Origin: Clostridium porci
GTDB lineage: Bacteria; Bacillota; Clostridia; Lachnospirales; Lachnospiraceae
Length of the DNA: 64,000 nucleotides
Assembly (NCBI RefSeq): GCF_009696375.1
Contig: NZ_VUMD01000004.1
Coordinates: 1-64,000, forward strand
Reading direction: 5' to 3'
Shown here: piece by piece, positions 51,850 through 59,569 of the stretch
How positions within the stretch are numbered: the stretch's first letter is position 1
Layout: each line of letters begins with the position of its first letter
The notes under the pieces: generated by a model
What the model was told of the DNA's origin: nothing
Database searches by the model: none
What the model saw: only the letters and a program-made list of their open reading frames with translations
Position numbers and translations under genes: made by a program

Positions 51850-52346
51850 TGAAAGATGTTCCCGTTTACAAATACCCTGCGTCCCATGCACAGGAGCATG
51901 ACGAGCTGAACGCCTACCGTGCTTCCAACAAGGCGAACATGGCCTGCAAGGAAGCCATTGAAGCGGCGATCCGCGACCATTACCGCGATAACCGCCTTGG
52001 CAGCGATGCCGTGAAACAGGTGGTGGAGCAGTTTGGATATGACCGTGTTTTCCATGTGCTTGCCGTAACCGTCCAGCAGAAGGATTGGGATGGTCGCATT
52101 TCGCAGGACAACAAGGCATGGGCAAAAACCGTTCCCATCTTTGAAAATCCCGATGCCTGGGGGACTGACCGCAACTGCTATCTTGTGGTAAGCAGCCATC
52201 CCGGTCTGACCGACCTGTTTCTCTCACAGGCAAGGAAAACACACGCCCAGGAACAGCAGAAATCCTCTGTCCGTGATAAGCTGAAAAAGCAGTCAGAAGC
52301 AACTTCGCCGAAACTTTCGGCTAAGTCCAAAGGGCAGGAGCGTTAA
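51846..52346 (+). CDS. DUF3849-family protein
   Basis: 166 residues; ATG overlaps the giant gene's stop (ATGA) behind GAGGTACG. VYKYPASHAQEHDELNAYRASNKANMACKEAIEAAI and HPGLTDLFLSQARK are the DUF3849 pattern, also found inside giant ICE proteins. The C-terminus carries palindrome copy 2 (TSPKLSAK). Function unknown. Confidence 0.82.
   Translation: MMKDVPVYKYPASHAQEHDELNAYRASNKANMACKEAIEAAIRDHYRDNRLGSDAVKQVVEQFGYDRVFHVLAVTVQQKDWDGRISQDNKAWAKTVPIFENPDAWGTDRNCYLVVSSHPGLTDLFLSQARKTHAQEQQKSSVRDKLKKQSEATSPKLSAKSKGQER
52302..52326 (+). repeat. In-frame 25-base palindrome, copy 2 (inside the DUF3849 gene)
   Basis: Arms identical to copy 1 (ACTTCGCCGAA / TTCGGCTAAGT) with central ACT instead of TAT. 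It is in the same frame relative to the repeat and encodes TSPKLSAK. Confidence 0.7.
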
Positions 52347-52349
52347 GCC

Positions 52350-52688
52350 ATGGCGAAGCGGAAAAGGGATATTCAACTTAAATTTCGCGTGACCCCACAG
52401 GAACGGGAAATGATCGAAACCAAAATGGTGCAGTTCGGCACTACCAATATGGCAGCATATCTCCGCAAGATGGCGATTGACGGTTATGTGGTGAAGCTGG
52501 ACTTGCCGGAGCTGCGGGAGCTGGTGTCCCTGCTTCGCTATTCCAGCAACAATCTCAACCAGCTCACCAAGCGCGCCCACGAAACAGGCCGTATCTATGA
52601 AGCCGATCTGGAGGACATTCAACAGAATCAGGAACGGATATGGACAGCGGCGGAGCAAATCGTTTCCGCACTGGCGGCGCTCAAATAA
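52350..52688 (+). CDS. MobC-like relaxosome protein of the ICE
   Basis: 112 residues; ATG after AGGAGCGTTAAGCC. LKFRVTPQEREMIETKMVQFGTTNMAAYLRKMAIDG is ribbon-helix-helix; LRYSSNNLNQLTKRAHETGRIYEADLEDIQ is the MobC C-terminal motif. It works with the relaxase 2.5 kb further on. Confidence 0.88.
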   Translation: MAKRKRDIQLKFRVTPQEREMIETKMVQFGTTNMAAYLRKMAIDGYVVKLDLPELRELVSLLRYSSNNLNQLTKRAHETGRIYEADLEDIQQNQERIWTAAEQIVSALAALK

Positions 52689-52815
52689 CATCAGAAGGGC
52701 GGCGGCATTTTCGCCGCTGCCCCTCTTTTGCCATATCATTGCAAAAAAAGCCGATACTCGGTATGCTTATATCGTAACAAAAAACAAGGCCGCGAAGAAA
52801 GGAGATGCGGAGCGT
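52689..52815 (+). terminator. Hairpin and short leader after mobC
   Basis: GGGCGGCGG...CCGCTGCCC (about 52697-52722) followed by TCTTTT is a terminator candidate. Then come TATCGTAACAAAAAACAAGGCCGCGAAGAAAGGAG-like sequence and the ribosome site of the next gene, similar in wording to the ICE left-end region near 10670. Confidence 0.55.
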
Positions 52816-53133
52816 ATGCTGACAAATGAAATCGTCCTGACCGTATTCGCTGACTATCTCAGCCGCGATGCGGATTTTGAAGTCATCCTCACCAGCCGGG
52901 GGTACACGGTCATGGGCTGGGATAAATACCGCGAGGACTGGAACACCGTGGAATACTGCCCCACACCGGAAACCCTGCGGGATGCGCTGCTGGATGCCTA
53001 CACCAGCTTTCGGGAAATGGAACTCACCGATGGGGAGCGCGATATGACCGCCGCCGAAAAAGCGAAGGTCAAAACGGAGTGTGATGCGCTCACGGAACAA
53101 TGTGAAAAGGAGGCCGCGATATGTTCCTCTTGA
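52816..53133 (+). CDS. Conserved ICE hypothetical protein (105 aa)
   Basis: I chose the ATG at 52816 (MLTNEIVLTVFADYLSRDADFEVI) behind AAAGGAGATGCGGAGC. Pattern: LTSRGYTVMGWDKYREDWNTVEYCPTPETLRDALLDAYTSF, with a helical acidic tail. It is a regular neighbour of mobC in these ICEs; function unknown. It overlaps the next gene by 13 bases. Confidence 0.75.
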   Translation: MLTNEIVLTVFADYLSRDADFEVILTSRGYTVMGWDKYREDWNTVEYCPTPETLRDALLDAYTSFREMELTDGERDMTAAEKAKVKTECDALTEQCEKEAAICSS

Positions 53134-53408
53134 AAATTCTCTTTGCGCCGGTATCGTTGGCACTGACCCTGTTCACCTGGCTGTGTGCCGGTCTGATCTC
53201 CTGCTCCGCCTTTGTGTTCAAGCTGGCAAGTGCGCTGCTCTCCCTGCTTGCCGTAGCGGTGCTGATTACCTACTCCGTGAAGAACGGCATCATCCTCCTG
53301 GTGATTGCATTTCTCATAAGTCCCCTCGGATTGCCGATGCTGGCGGTCTGGATGCTGGGCAAGCTGCAAGGTGCAAATGCGGCAATGAAAAACTTTTTAT
53401 ATGGATAA
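53121..53408 (+). CDS. CD1845-type membrane protein
   Basis: 95 residues, with three hydrophobic helices (about 5-30, 34-55 and 56-78). SLALTLFTWLCAGLISCSAFVFKLASALL and GLPMLAVWMLGKLQGANAAMKNFLYG fit the CD1845 family, normally just before the relaxase. Here the AbiE pair and a zinc protein come between. Ribosome site AAAAGGAGG. Confidence 0.8.
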   Translation: MFLLKILFAPVSLALTLFTWLCAGLISCSAFVFKLASALLSLLAVAVLITYSVKNGIILLVIAFLISPLGLPMLAVWMLGKLQGANAAMKNFLYG

Positions 53409-53412
53409 ACAG

Positions 53413-53440
53413 CAGGCCGGGGCAAAATTGCTCCGGCTTG
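53413..53440 (+). terminator. Terminator after the CD1845-type gene
   Basis: AGCCGG-type stem: AGGCCGGGGCAA and TTGCTCCGGCTT pair across a short AAA loop, followed by GTTTC. It isolates the AbiE transcript from upstream genes. Confidence 0.55.
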
Positions 53441-53454
53441 TTTCAAAATCGCTG

Positions 53455-53491
53455 TTTACTTTCTTGCTAATCTCGATTATAATATTAGCAA
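53455..53491 (+). promoter_or_regulatory. AbiE promoter with flanking dyad operator
   Basis: TTTACT (53455-53460), 17 bases, TATAAT (53478-53483). A perfect 8-bp inverted repeat, TTGCTAAT (53464-53471) and ATTAGCAA (53484-53491), lies within the spacer and just after the -10. AbiEi antitoxins are known to repress their own promoter through inverted repeats, so this is the expected operator. Confidence 0.7.
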
Positions 53492-53506
53492 AAAAGGAGT
53501 GAGCGC

Positions 53507-54100
53507 ATGACAACCTTTGAACAGCTTGACTTGCTCTTTGAGCAAAATCACGGCATTGTCAAAACCGCACAGGTTTTGGAACATGGCATTGCGAAGCATA
53601 CGCTTTACGCTTACGCAAAAAAGAACGGCATTGAGCAGGCCGCGCATGGGATTTACATTGCTCCCGATGCCTGGACGGATGCCATGTATATCCTTCATCT
53701 CCGCTGCGCCCAGGGCGTATTCTCCCATGAATCCGCTCTGTTTCTTCACGACTTGACAGACCGGGAACCGAGCGAGTATTCCATCACCGTAAAAACCGGA
53801 TACAATCCTGCCAGTCTGAAAGCAGATGGTATTAAGGTCTACACAATCAAAAAGGAATTGCACGGTGTTGGTGTGATTGAAATGAACACGCCTTTTGGCC
53901 ATGCGGTTCCGGTATATGATGCGGAGCGCACCATCTGCGATATTATCCGCAGCCGAAGCGGTATTGAGATGCAGACTTTTCAGGATGCACTCAAACAGTA
54001 TGCAGCCCGGAGACAAAAGGATTTACGGAAGCTGATGCAATATGCGCAGATGTTCCATGTAGAAAAAATGCTACGACAGTATATGGAGGTACTTCTATGA
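53507..54100 (+). CDS. AbiEi-family antitoxin (type IV toxin-antitoxin)
   Basis: 197 residues; ATG after AAAAAAGGAGTGAGCGC. The N-terminal winged helix (TFEQLDLLFEQNHGIVKTAQVLEHGIAKHTLYAYAKKNGIEQAAHGIYI, about 2-52) is the AbiEi_4-type DNA-binding domain; the rest (FSHESALFLHDLTDREPSEYSITV, ERTICDIIRSRSGIEMQTFQDALKQYA) is the antitoxin body. It overlaps the toxin gene by 4 bases. In known systems it represses the operon and neutralises AbiEii without binding it. Confidence 0.88.
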   Translation: MTTFEQLDLLFEQNHGIVKTAQVLEHGIAKHTLYAYAKKNGIEQAAHGIYIAPDAWTDAMYILHLRCAQGVFSHESALFLHDLTDREPSEYSITVKTGYNPASLKADGIKVYTIKKELHGVGVIEMNTPFGHAVPVYDAERTICDIIRSRSGIEMQTFQDALKQYAARRQKDLRKLMQYAQMFHVEKMLRQYMEVLL

Positions 54101-54942
54101 TAAAGACAGCAAGACAGCTTAAAGATCTGATTCGCAATCTGTCAAAGACCAAATCTGCGGATGCACAGATTTTAATGCGGAACTATATGATGGAGCGTTT
54201 TCTGGAACGCATATCCCTTTCGGAGTACAAGGACAAATTTATCTTAAAAGGCGGTATGCTGGTAGCTGCTATGGTTGGCCTGGATGCCCGTTCCACCATG
54301 GACATTGATGCAACCGTCAAAGGCACAACTGTCGGCATTGAGGAAGTGGAGAATATGATTGCCGCCATCATTTCTGTTCCGATAGACGATGGTGTAGATT
54401 TCCGGGTAAAGCGTATTTCCGAGATCATGGATGAAGCGGAATATCCCGGCATCCGCGTCAGTATGGAAACAGAGTTTGACCGTGTGATTACGCCGCTGAA
54501 GATCGACATTTCCACCGGCGATGCTATTACTCCGCGAGAAGTCCGGTACAGCTTCAAGCTCATGCTGGAGGATCGCACGATTGAAATATGGGCGTACAAT
54601 CTGGAAACAGTTCTGGCCGAGAAGCTGGAAACTGTTGTTTCCCGCGCTACTGCCAACACCCGTATGAGGGATTTTTACGATCTGCACATTCTGAATCAGC
54701 TCCACGGACACAGCATCTCCGCCGCTGATTTGAGTGCCGCTCTGATTGCTACCGCTACAAAGCGCGGAACAGAAAAGTACCTTGCAAATGCAATGGAGGT
54801 ATGCGACGAAGTGGAAAATAGTCCGGTCATGGAAAAGCTATGGGCGGCATATCAGAAGAAATTTTCCTATGCTTCCGACTTGCCCTGGCACACAGTCATG
54901 GATTCCATCCGCAGCTTGTATGAGTTGGCACAGGTAAAATAA
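54097..54942 (+). CDS. AbiEii/AbiGii-family nucleotidyltransferase toxin
   Basis: 281 residues. Nucleotidyltransferase motifs: KGGMLVAAMVGLDARSTMDIDA (about 48-70) contains the GG/S-x10-DxD-type core; a second acid region is RVITPLKIDISTGDAI; the AEKLETVVSR stretch is the conserved Lys/Glu element of the family. In known AbiE systems such toxins modify tRNA 3' ends or other targets and stop growth on phage infection; the substrate here is not shown. As ICE cargo it may provide phage defence and help keep the ICE. Confidence 0.88.
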   Translation: MIKTARQLKDLIRNLSKTKSADAQILMRNYMMERFLERISLSEYKDKFILKGGMLVAAMVGLDARSTMDIDATVKGTTVGIEEVENMIAAIISVPIDDGVDFRVKRISEIMDEAEYPGIRVSMETEFDRVITPLKIDISTGDAITPREVRYSFKLMLEDRTIEIWAYNLETVLAEKLETVVSRATANTRMRDFYDLHILNQLHGHSISAADLSAALIATATKRGTEKYLANAMEVCDEVENSPVMEKLWAAYQKKFSYASDLPWHTVMDSIRSLYELAQVK

Positions 54943-54944
54943 CG

Positions 54945-55157
54945 ATGGGCGCGAGTAATAAGATCTGTCCCAACTGCGGCAGAAAAATGAAGCAGCAATT
55001 CATCGGCTTACAGCATTGCAAATGTGGTGTAAGCTGGAAAAAGGACGAGGGATATTTTCAAAGAACTTCCGATATGGTTTTTGCTCTGGAACGCCGGAAA
55101 GTAGGAAAAAAGACAAAACAGTTCCCTGTTGTACGCTACAAATCCGATAAACAATAA
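54945..55157 (+). CDS. Small zinc-ribbon protein
   Basis: 70 residues; ATG two bases after the toxin stop. CPNCGRKM...HCKCGVSWKKDEGYF has four Cys in zinc-ribbon spacing (about 10-29). The basic C-terminus ends KFPVVRYKSDKQ-like. The ribosome site is weak (only the toxin end upstream), suggesting coupling. Its role is unknown; it is not a usual AbiE part. Confidence 0.6.
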   Translation: MGASNKICPNCGRKMKQQFIGLQHCKCGVSWKKDEGYFQRTSDMVFALERRKVGKKTKQFPVVRYKSDKQ

Positions 55158-55212
55158 AATGAAACGGTCTGCTTCGGCAGGCCGTTTTGTTCTGTTGGGA
55201 GGTGAACACTCT

Positions 55213-56637
55213 ATGGCAACCACACGCCTGATGCCCCTGCACACCGGCAAAGGCCGCACCGTAGGACAGGCAATCAGTGACATCATCGACTACTCCAAAA
55301 ATCCACAAAAGACGGATAATGGCAGACTGATTACGAGCTGGCAATGTGACAGCAGGATCGCGGATGCTGAATTTCTTTTTACCAAGAACCAGTACATCCA
55401 AAAGACCGGCAGAGTGCGCGGCGAGGATGATGTGATCGCCTACCATTTGCGGCAATCTTTTGTCCCCGGCGAGATCACCCCGGAGGAAGCAAACCGCCTG
55501 GGCTGTAAGCTTGCCAAGCGGTTTACCAAGGGCAACCACGCCTATATCGTCTGCACCCATATCGACAAAGAGCATATCCATAATCATGTGATTTGGAACT
55601 CCACCGCGCTGGATCAGACACGGAAGTTCCGCAACTTTTGGGGCAGCACCCGCGCTGTGCGGCGGCTCAATGACACCATCTGCATTGAGAACGGATACTC
55701 CATCGTGGAGAATCCGAAGCGTCACGGCAAGAGCTATAATAAGTGGCTGGGCGATAAGAAAAAGCCCTCCCACCGTGAGCGGATTTGCGCCGCCATTGAT
55801 GATGCGCTGGCGCAAAAGCCCGAAAGTCTTGAAGCTCTGCTGGAACTGCTGCAGCAGGCCGGTTATGAAATCAAGGGAAAGAAAGTCCCGTCCCTGTTCG
55901 GCGGTGAACAGCAATATTCCATTCGCATGGACACCCTGGGCGCAGGCTATACGCCCGAAGATCTCCGCGCGGTGATTGCCGGGGAAAAGGAACACAAGCC
56001 CCGGAAACGCTGGACAGGAACAGCGACACCGGAGAAGCGCAGCGGGAATCTGCTGGTGGACATTCAAGCAAAATTGCAGGAGGGCAAAGGTGTCGGTTAT
56101 GCGCGTTGGGCTACTCTGTTTAATCTGAAACAGATGGCGCAGACGGTAGCCTATCTGCAAGATCACGAGCTTATAGATTACAGCGTTCTCTCAGAAAAAG
56201 CGGCGGCAGCTTCCACCAGGTTCAATGAACTTTCTGCGAAAATCAAATCCGCAGAAGCGCGTATGGCGGAGATTGCCGTGATGCGAACTCATATCATCAA
56301 CTATGCCAAGACCCGCGATACCTATGTTGCCTATCGCAAGGCCGGTTACTCCAAGAAGTTTCTTGCGGAGCATGAAAGTGAGGTCACACTCCATAAGGCG
56401 GCAAAGAAGTTTTTCGATGACCAGGGCATCCAGAAACTCCCCACTGTCAAGAGTTTGCAGGCCGAATACGCCGCGCTGATGACAGAGAAAAAAGCGGCAT
56501 ACGCCGAGTACCGGAAAGCCCGCGAGGATATGAAGGAGCTGCTGACCGCCAAGGCGAATATTGACCGCATTTTGGAGCTGGAAGAAGTACGGGAGGAACC
56601 GAATGTGCAAAAAGAGAAAGAGGCGGAGCAGCGTTAA
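55213..56637 (+). CDS. ICE relaxase (MOBP type, Tn1549-like)
   Basis: 474 residues; ATG at 55213 behind GGGAGGTGAACACTCT. Tyr27 in ISDIIDYSKNPQKT is a likely nicking Tyr; the metal histidines lie in CTHIDKEHIHNHVIWNS (about 114-130). The middle (GGEQQYSIRMDTLGAGYTPEDLRAVI) and the coiled-coil C-terminus (about 350-460) are typical of Tn1549/CTn relaxases. It should nick the ICE oriT with the MobC at 52350. No truncation seen. Confidence 0.9.
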   Translation: MATTRLMPLHTGKGRTVGQAISDIIDYSKNPQKTDNGRLITSWQCDSRIADAEFLFTKNQYIQKTGRVRGEDDVIAYHLRQSFVPGEITPEEANRLGCKLAKRFTKGNHAYIVCTHIDKEHIHNHVIWNSTALDQTRKFRNFWGSTRAVRRLNDTICIENGYSIVENPKRHGKSYNKWLGDKKKPSHRERICAAIDDALAQKPESLEALLELLQQAGYEIKGKKVPSLFGGEQQYSIRMDTLGAGYTPEDLRAVIAGEKEHKPRKRWTGTATPEKRSGNLLVDIQAKLQEGKGVGYARWATLFNLKQMAQTVAYLQDHELIDYSVLSEKAAAASTRFNELSAKIKSAEARMAEIAVMRTHIINYAKTRDTYVAYRKAGYSKKFLAEHESEVTLHKAAKKFFDDQGIQKLPTVKSLQAEYAALMTEKKAAYAEYRKAREDMKELLTAKANIDRILELEEVREEPNVQKEKEAEQR

Positions 56638-56651
56638 GCTGCCTGCATCCA

Positions 56652-56809
56652 GCGATTTGAAAAATCGCGTAGCCGCAGGATTTATCCTGCGTTCCAGAAC
56701 ACAACTTTTGTGTTCTGCGGGGATTGGGGCGGAGCCTCAACAAGCATGAAACGGTCGGTTTCCGCAAAAGCGGAAATTGGCAGTTTTCGCAAAGTGGGTA
56801 CCGCTTTGC
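56652..56809 (+). repeat. Row of five hairpins after the relaxase (candidate oriT)
   Basis: Perfect or near-perfect stems follow one another: GCGATTT/AAATCGC (56652-56668), CGCAGGA/TCCTGCG (56674-56691), CAGAACACA/TGTGTTCTG (56695-56717), TTTCCGC/GCGGAAA (56759-56776) and GCAAAGTGG/CCGCTTTGC (56789-56809). No gene fits. The place just after the relaxase and the density of stems suggest oriT or a structured RNA. Confidence 0.5.
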
Positions 56810-56872
56810 ATTGCTTGCCGCTTTCTTTCCTTCCCGTTTTCCCTCTCCGCAACGGCTTGCCACACAAAGAAA

Positions 56873-56912
56873 AATAGAGGCCGCTCTAACTATTCGTAAA
56901 GCGACCTCTATT
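56873..56912. terminator. Two-way terminator between relaxase and XRE regulator
   Basis: AATAGAGG (56873-56880) and CCTCTATT (56905-56912) pair with additional inner pairs GC/GC. The stop of the minus-strand regulator (56908-56910) lies inside the second arm. Confidence 0.55.
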
Positions 56913-57255
56913 CGTCGTCCAGCTTGATTGCACCGTCAATGGTTGCCTCGATAATCGGCAGATATTTTTCCGGGCAGAGCCGCAATTTGTGTGATACGCG
57001 CTGCCGTTCATCGCTGATGCCAGCCACGGTTTCAGGATTGAAATACCGTGCAAAGGGCAGCTTGCAAATTTTGATGAGCTGTATTACCACGGGCATACTC
57101 GGTATATCTCCGCTTAATTCTATATTTGCAAGATAGCGCGGGTCGATATTCACCTGCTCAGCCAGCGCCCTGCGGGACAGGCCGATGGCTTCCCGTGCCA
57201 TTACAATATCGCGTCCAAAGGTTTCAAAGCCGGGACAGTCTTTCACTTTTGCCAT
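56908..57255 (-). CDS. XRE-family helix-turn-helix regulator
   Basis: 115 residues; I chose the ATG at 57255 (MAKVKDCPGFETFGRDIV) behind TTGGAGGTGATTCGT. AREAIGLSRRALAEQVNIDPRYLANIELSGDIPSMPVVIQLIKIC (about 22-66) is a Cro/CI-type HTH. It is divergent from the small HTH gene at 57406 and probably controls it and the operon after it, or ICE excision, as in other CTn elements. Confidence 0.85.
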   Translation of the reverse strand: MAKVKDCPGFETFGRDIVMAREAIGLSRRALAEQVNIDPRYLANIELSGDIPSMPVVIQLIKICKLPFARYFNPETVAGISDERQRVSHKLRLCPEKYLPIIEATIDGAIKLDDE

Positions 57256-57354
57256 ACGAATCACCTCCAACACTTACATTGTATAGTTCATAGTCTGCGC
57301 TGGGAATGATGGCGTATGCGCTTTATCTACATTTTATAATTCACAATCCCCAAC

Positions 57355-57383
57355 TTGCTTTCTTCGAGCAAAAGAAATATAAT
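57355..57383 (+). promoter_or_regulatory. Promoter of the regulator/two-component operon
   Basis: TTGCTT (57355-57360), 17 bases, TATAAT (57378-57383). Near-consensus; it lies 22 bases before the ATG at 57406. Confidence 0.7.
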
Positions 57384-57405
57384 ATTGGGTGTTGGAGGTA
57401 TGCTT

Positions 57406-57594
57406 ATGGATTACATGACGCTGAAAGAAGCAAGCGAGAAATGGGGTATCTCTGCCCGGATGATAAATTACTACTGCGCCGATGGGCGTATCCCCGGTGC
57501 TGTGAAAATGGCTACTGTCTGGCTGATACCAAAAACTGCGGAGAAGCCAGTTGATGGTCGGACAAAACAAGGAAAGGAACTAAAACATGAATAG
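57406..57594 (+). CDS. Small MerR-like helix-turn-helix protein
   Basis: 62 residues; I chose the ATG at 57406 (MDYMTLKEASEKWGISARMINYYCADGRIPGAVKMATVWLIP) behind GGAGG, not the earlier in-frame starts. The sequence matches the short MerR-type/helix-turn-helix proteins with a WLIP ending, often linked to CTn elements. It overlaps the response regulator by 8 bases. Confidence 0.75.
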   Translation: MDYMTLKEASEKWGISARMINYYCADGRIPGAVKMATVWLIPKTAEKPVDGRTKQGKELKHE

Positions 57595-58285
57595 AATATT
57601 GCTATTGGAGGATGATGTAAGTCTGATAGATGGCTTGGTCTACTCTTTGAAAAAGAATGAATTTGAAGTTGAAATTGCCCGTACAGTATGTGAAGCAAAA
57701 CAAAGCCTATCTGAACTCGACCGATACGATTTATTGATTTTGGATGTTACTCTGCCAGATGGAACAGGATTTGATGTATGCGAAAGAGTAAGAAAAGAAA
57801 ATCAGCAGATACCGATTATCTTCCTGACTGCATCGGATGAAGAAATCAGTATAATCCGTGGATTAGACAGCGGTGGGGACGATTATATCACCAAGCCTTT
57901 CAAACTGGGGGAATTGTGTTCCCGCATCCGGGCGTTGCTGCGTCGGGCCGGAGTTTCCAAAAACGAAAAAAACGCTTCTATGGAATGTGGCGACATTACC
58001 ATTGATCTGTTTGGTAGCCGTGCAACCTTAAAGGGAAAAGCACTGGATTTGACAAGCGCCGAATATCGTTTGCTTTGTCTGCTGGTGAGAAATGCAAATC
58101 GCGTTGTGACAAGGGACATCATTCTGAATGAGTTGTGGGATGACACAGGAAATTTTGTGGATGATAACACCCTGTCCGTCTATGTACGGCGGCTTCGTGA
58201 GAAAGTGGAAACCGATCCGTCCCATCCAGAACACCTCATAACCATCCGGGGATTTGGCTACCAATGGAAAGAGGTGTCTGTATGA
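57587..58285 (+). CDS. OmpR/PhoB-family response regulator
   Basis: 232 residues; ATG behind AAGGAACTAAAAC. Receiver domain: LLILDVTLPDG with phospho-acceptor Asp at about 50, LTASDEE and TKPFKLGEL with the conserved Lys. A winged-helix effector (about 130-230) has YRLLCLLVRNANRVVTRDIILNELW and TIRGFGYQW. It likely drives the ABC transporter operon through the CTTAC-N6-GTAAG sites. Confidence 0.92.
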   Translation: MNRILLLEDDVSLIDGLVYSLKKNEFEVEIARTVCEAKQSLSELDRYDLLILDVTLPDGTGFDVCERVRKENQQIPIIFLTASDEEISIIRGLDSGGDDYITKPFKLGELCSRIRALLRRAGVSKNEKNASMECGDITIDLFGSRATLKGKALDLTSAEYRLLCLLVRNANRVVTRDIILNELWDDTGNFVDDNTLSVYVRRLREKVETDPSHPEHLITIRGFGYQWKEVSV

Positions 58286-59511
58286 GCTTGTACCAAGATA
58301 GACAGATGAAAGGCTTCCTGATATTTTTAATTTTGTTTTCCCTGTTGTTTGTAGGGACCGGAACTGTTTTGACTATTTATCAGGTGAACGATGTGGAAGT
58401 CCTGTGGCTCAAACACGATGAAGCGATTTCGTCCTCACTTTTGGAACAGGGGGTTTCTAAAGAAGTGATAGCAGTTGCCTTTACGAATACGAACATTTGT
58501 GAAGGCGGCAGGTCATTATTAACGGCTGCGGGTTTGGGAAAACAGGCAGAAAGCAGTATGCGGCCTTATTTCAATCAATTTCAGCGTTCCGTTTTCTGCA
58601 CCATGCTATGCACTGTGTTATTTTTTCTCTTTGTGCTTACCATAGGAGTATTCGTTTTTTTCTGGAAAAGGAAGCGATTGTACCAACAGGCCGACAAAAT
58701 ATTATCAAATTACATAAATGGAGATTATTCTTGTCATTTACCGCAGAATTACGAGGGCGCAATCTATCAGGTGTTTTCTTCGATAGAACAGCTTGCAACC
58801 ATGCTCCAATCCAAAAATGAAACAGAATATAAAGCAAAAGAGTTTTTGAAAGACACCATATCCGACATATCTCACCAGCTCAAAACGCCTCTGGCAGCCC
58901 TCACTATGTATCAGGAGATCATTGAAAGTGAGCCGGAAAATGCGGAAACGGTCAAGCAGTTTGCGGCGAAGATGGGGATTTCTCTAAAGCGTATGGAGCA
59001 GCTAATCTTATCCATGCTGAAAATAACCCGGCTGGATACGGGAAACATTGTTTTTGAGAAAAAAAGCTGCCGTGTGTCCGAGTTGATAGCTCATTCCGTC
59101 AATGAACTAACCACAAGGGCTAAAAGCGAAAACAAGCAGATTCAGATAGATGGTGATGGTGAACAACAGCTTATCTGTGATATGGAATGGACAGGCGAAG
59201 CAATTGGAAATATTGTAAAAAATGCGCTGGATCACACACAAGCTGGCGGCATTGTCTATATAACATGGGATCGCACTCCTGCCATGTTTCGGATTTTCAT
59301 TTCTGATAATGGAAACGGCATAGCCCCGGAAGATATTCACCATATTTTCAAACGCTTTTATCGCAGCAAACATTCCATTGATACACAAGGAATCGGGCTG
59401 GGGCTTCCCCTTGCCAAGTCCATTATTGAAGGGCAAGGCGGTGTTATCTCCGTACAAAGTGAATCTGGAAAAGGTACGCGGTTTACACTTTCTTTCCTTA
59501 CGGAACTGTAA
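58282..59511 (+). CDS. Sensor histidine kinase
   Basis: 409 residues; I chose the ATG at 58282, overlapping the regulator stop (ATGA). Membrane helices at about 11-33 and 115-140 enclose an external loop of about 80 residues; a HAMP-like linker follows. H-box DTISDISHQLKTPLAAL (about 198-214), N-box GNIVKNALDH, G boxes SDNGNGIAPEDIHHIF and TQGIGLGLPLAKSII. The sensed signal is unknown; with the ABC transporter it may respond to a peptide antibiotic. Confidence 0.92.
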   Translation: MSLYQDRQMKGFLIFLILFSLLFVGTGTVLTIYQVNDVEVLWLKHDEAISSSLLEQGVSKEVIAVAFTNTNICEGGRSLLTAAGLGKQAESSMRPYFNQFQRSVFCTMLCTVLFFLFVLTIGVFVFFWKRKRLYQQADKILSNYINGDYSCHLPQNYEGAIYQVFSSIEQLATMLQSKNETEYKAKEFLKDTISDISHQLKTPLAALTMYQEIIESEPENAETVKQFAAKMGISLKRMEQLILSMLKITRLDTGNIVFEKKSCRVSELIAHSVNELTTRAKSENKQIQIDGDGEQQLICDMEWTGEAIGNIVKNALDHTQAGGIVYITWDRTPAMFRIFISDNGNGIAPEDIHHIFKRFYRSKHSIDTQGIGLGLPLAKSIIEGQGGVISVQSESGKGTRFTLSFLTEL

Positions 59512-59538
59512 GGTCAAATTCACCTGCTTGTAAGCTGC
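59497..59538 (+). repeat. Operator-like repeat copy A before the ABC operon
   Basis: CTTAC-GGAACT-GTAAG followed by TCAAATTCACCTGCTTGTAAG. It overlaps the kinase gene's end. Copy B at 62673-62714 has the same order (CTTAC-AGTTTC-GTAAG, TTCACCTGTTTGTAAG). Probably the response-regulator binding site. Confidence 0.6.
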
Positions 59539-59569
59539 TTTTGCTATCCTTTTGAGAAAGGAGGTACTG

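Noticed and set aside
56641-56820. A CRISPR array suggested by repeated stems
   Set aside because: The stems have different sequences and no regular spacer length; there are no cas genes.
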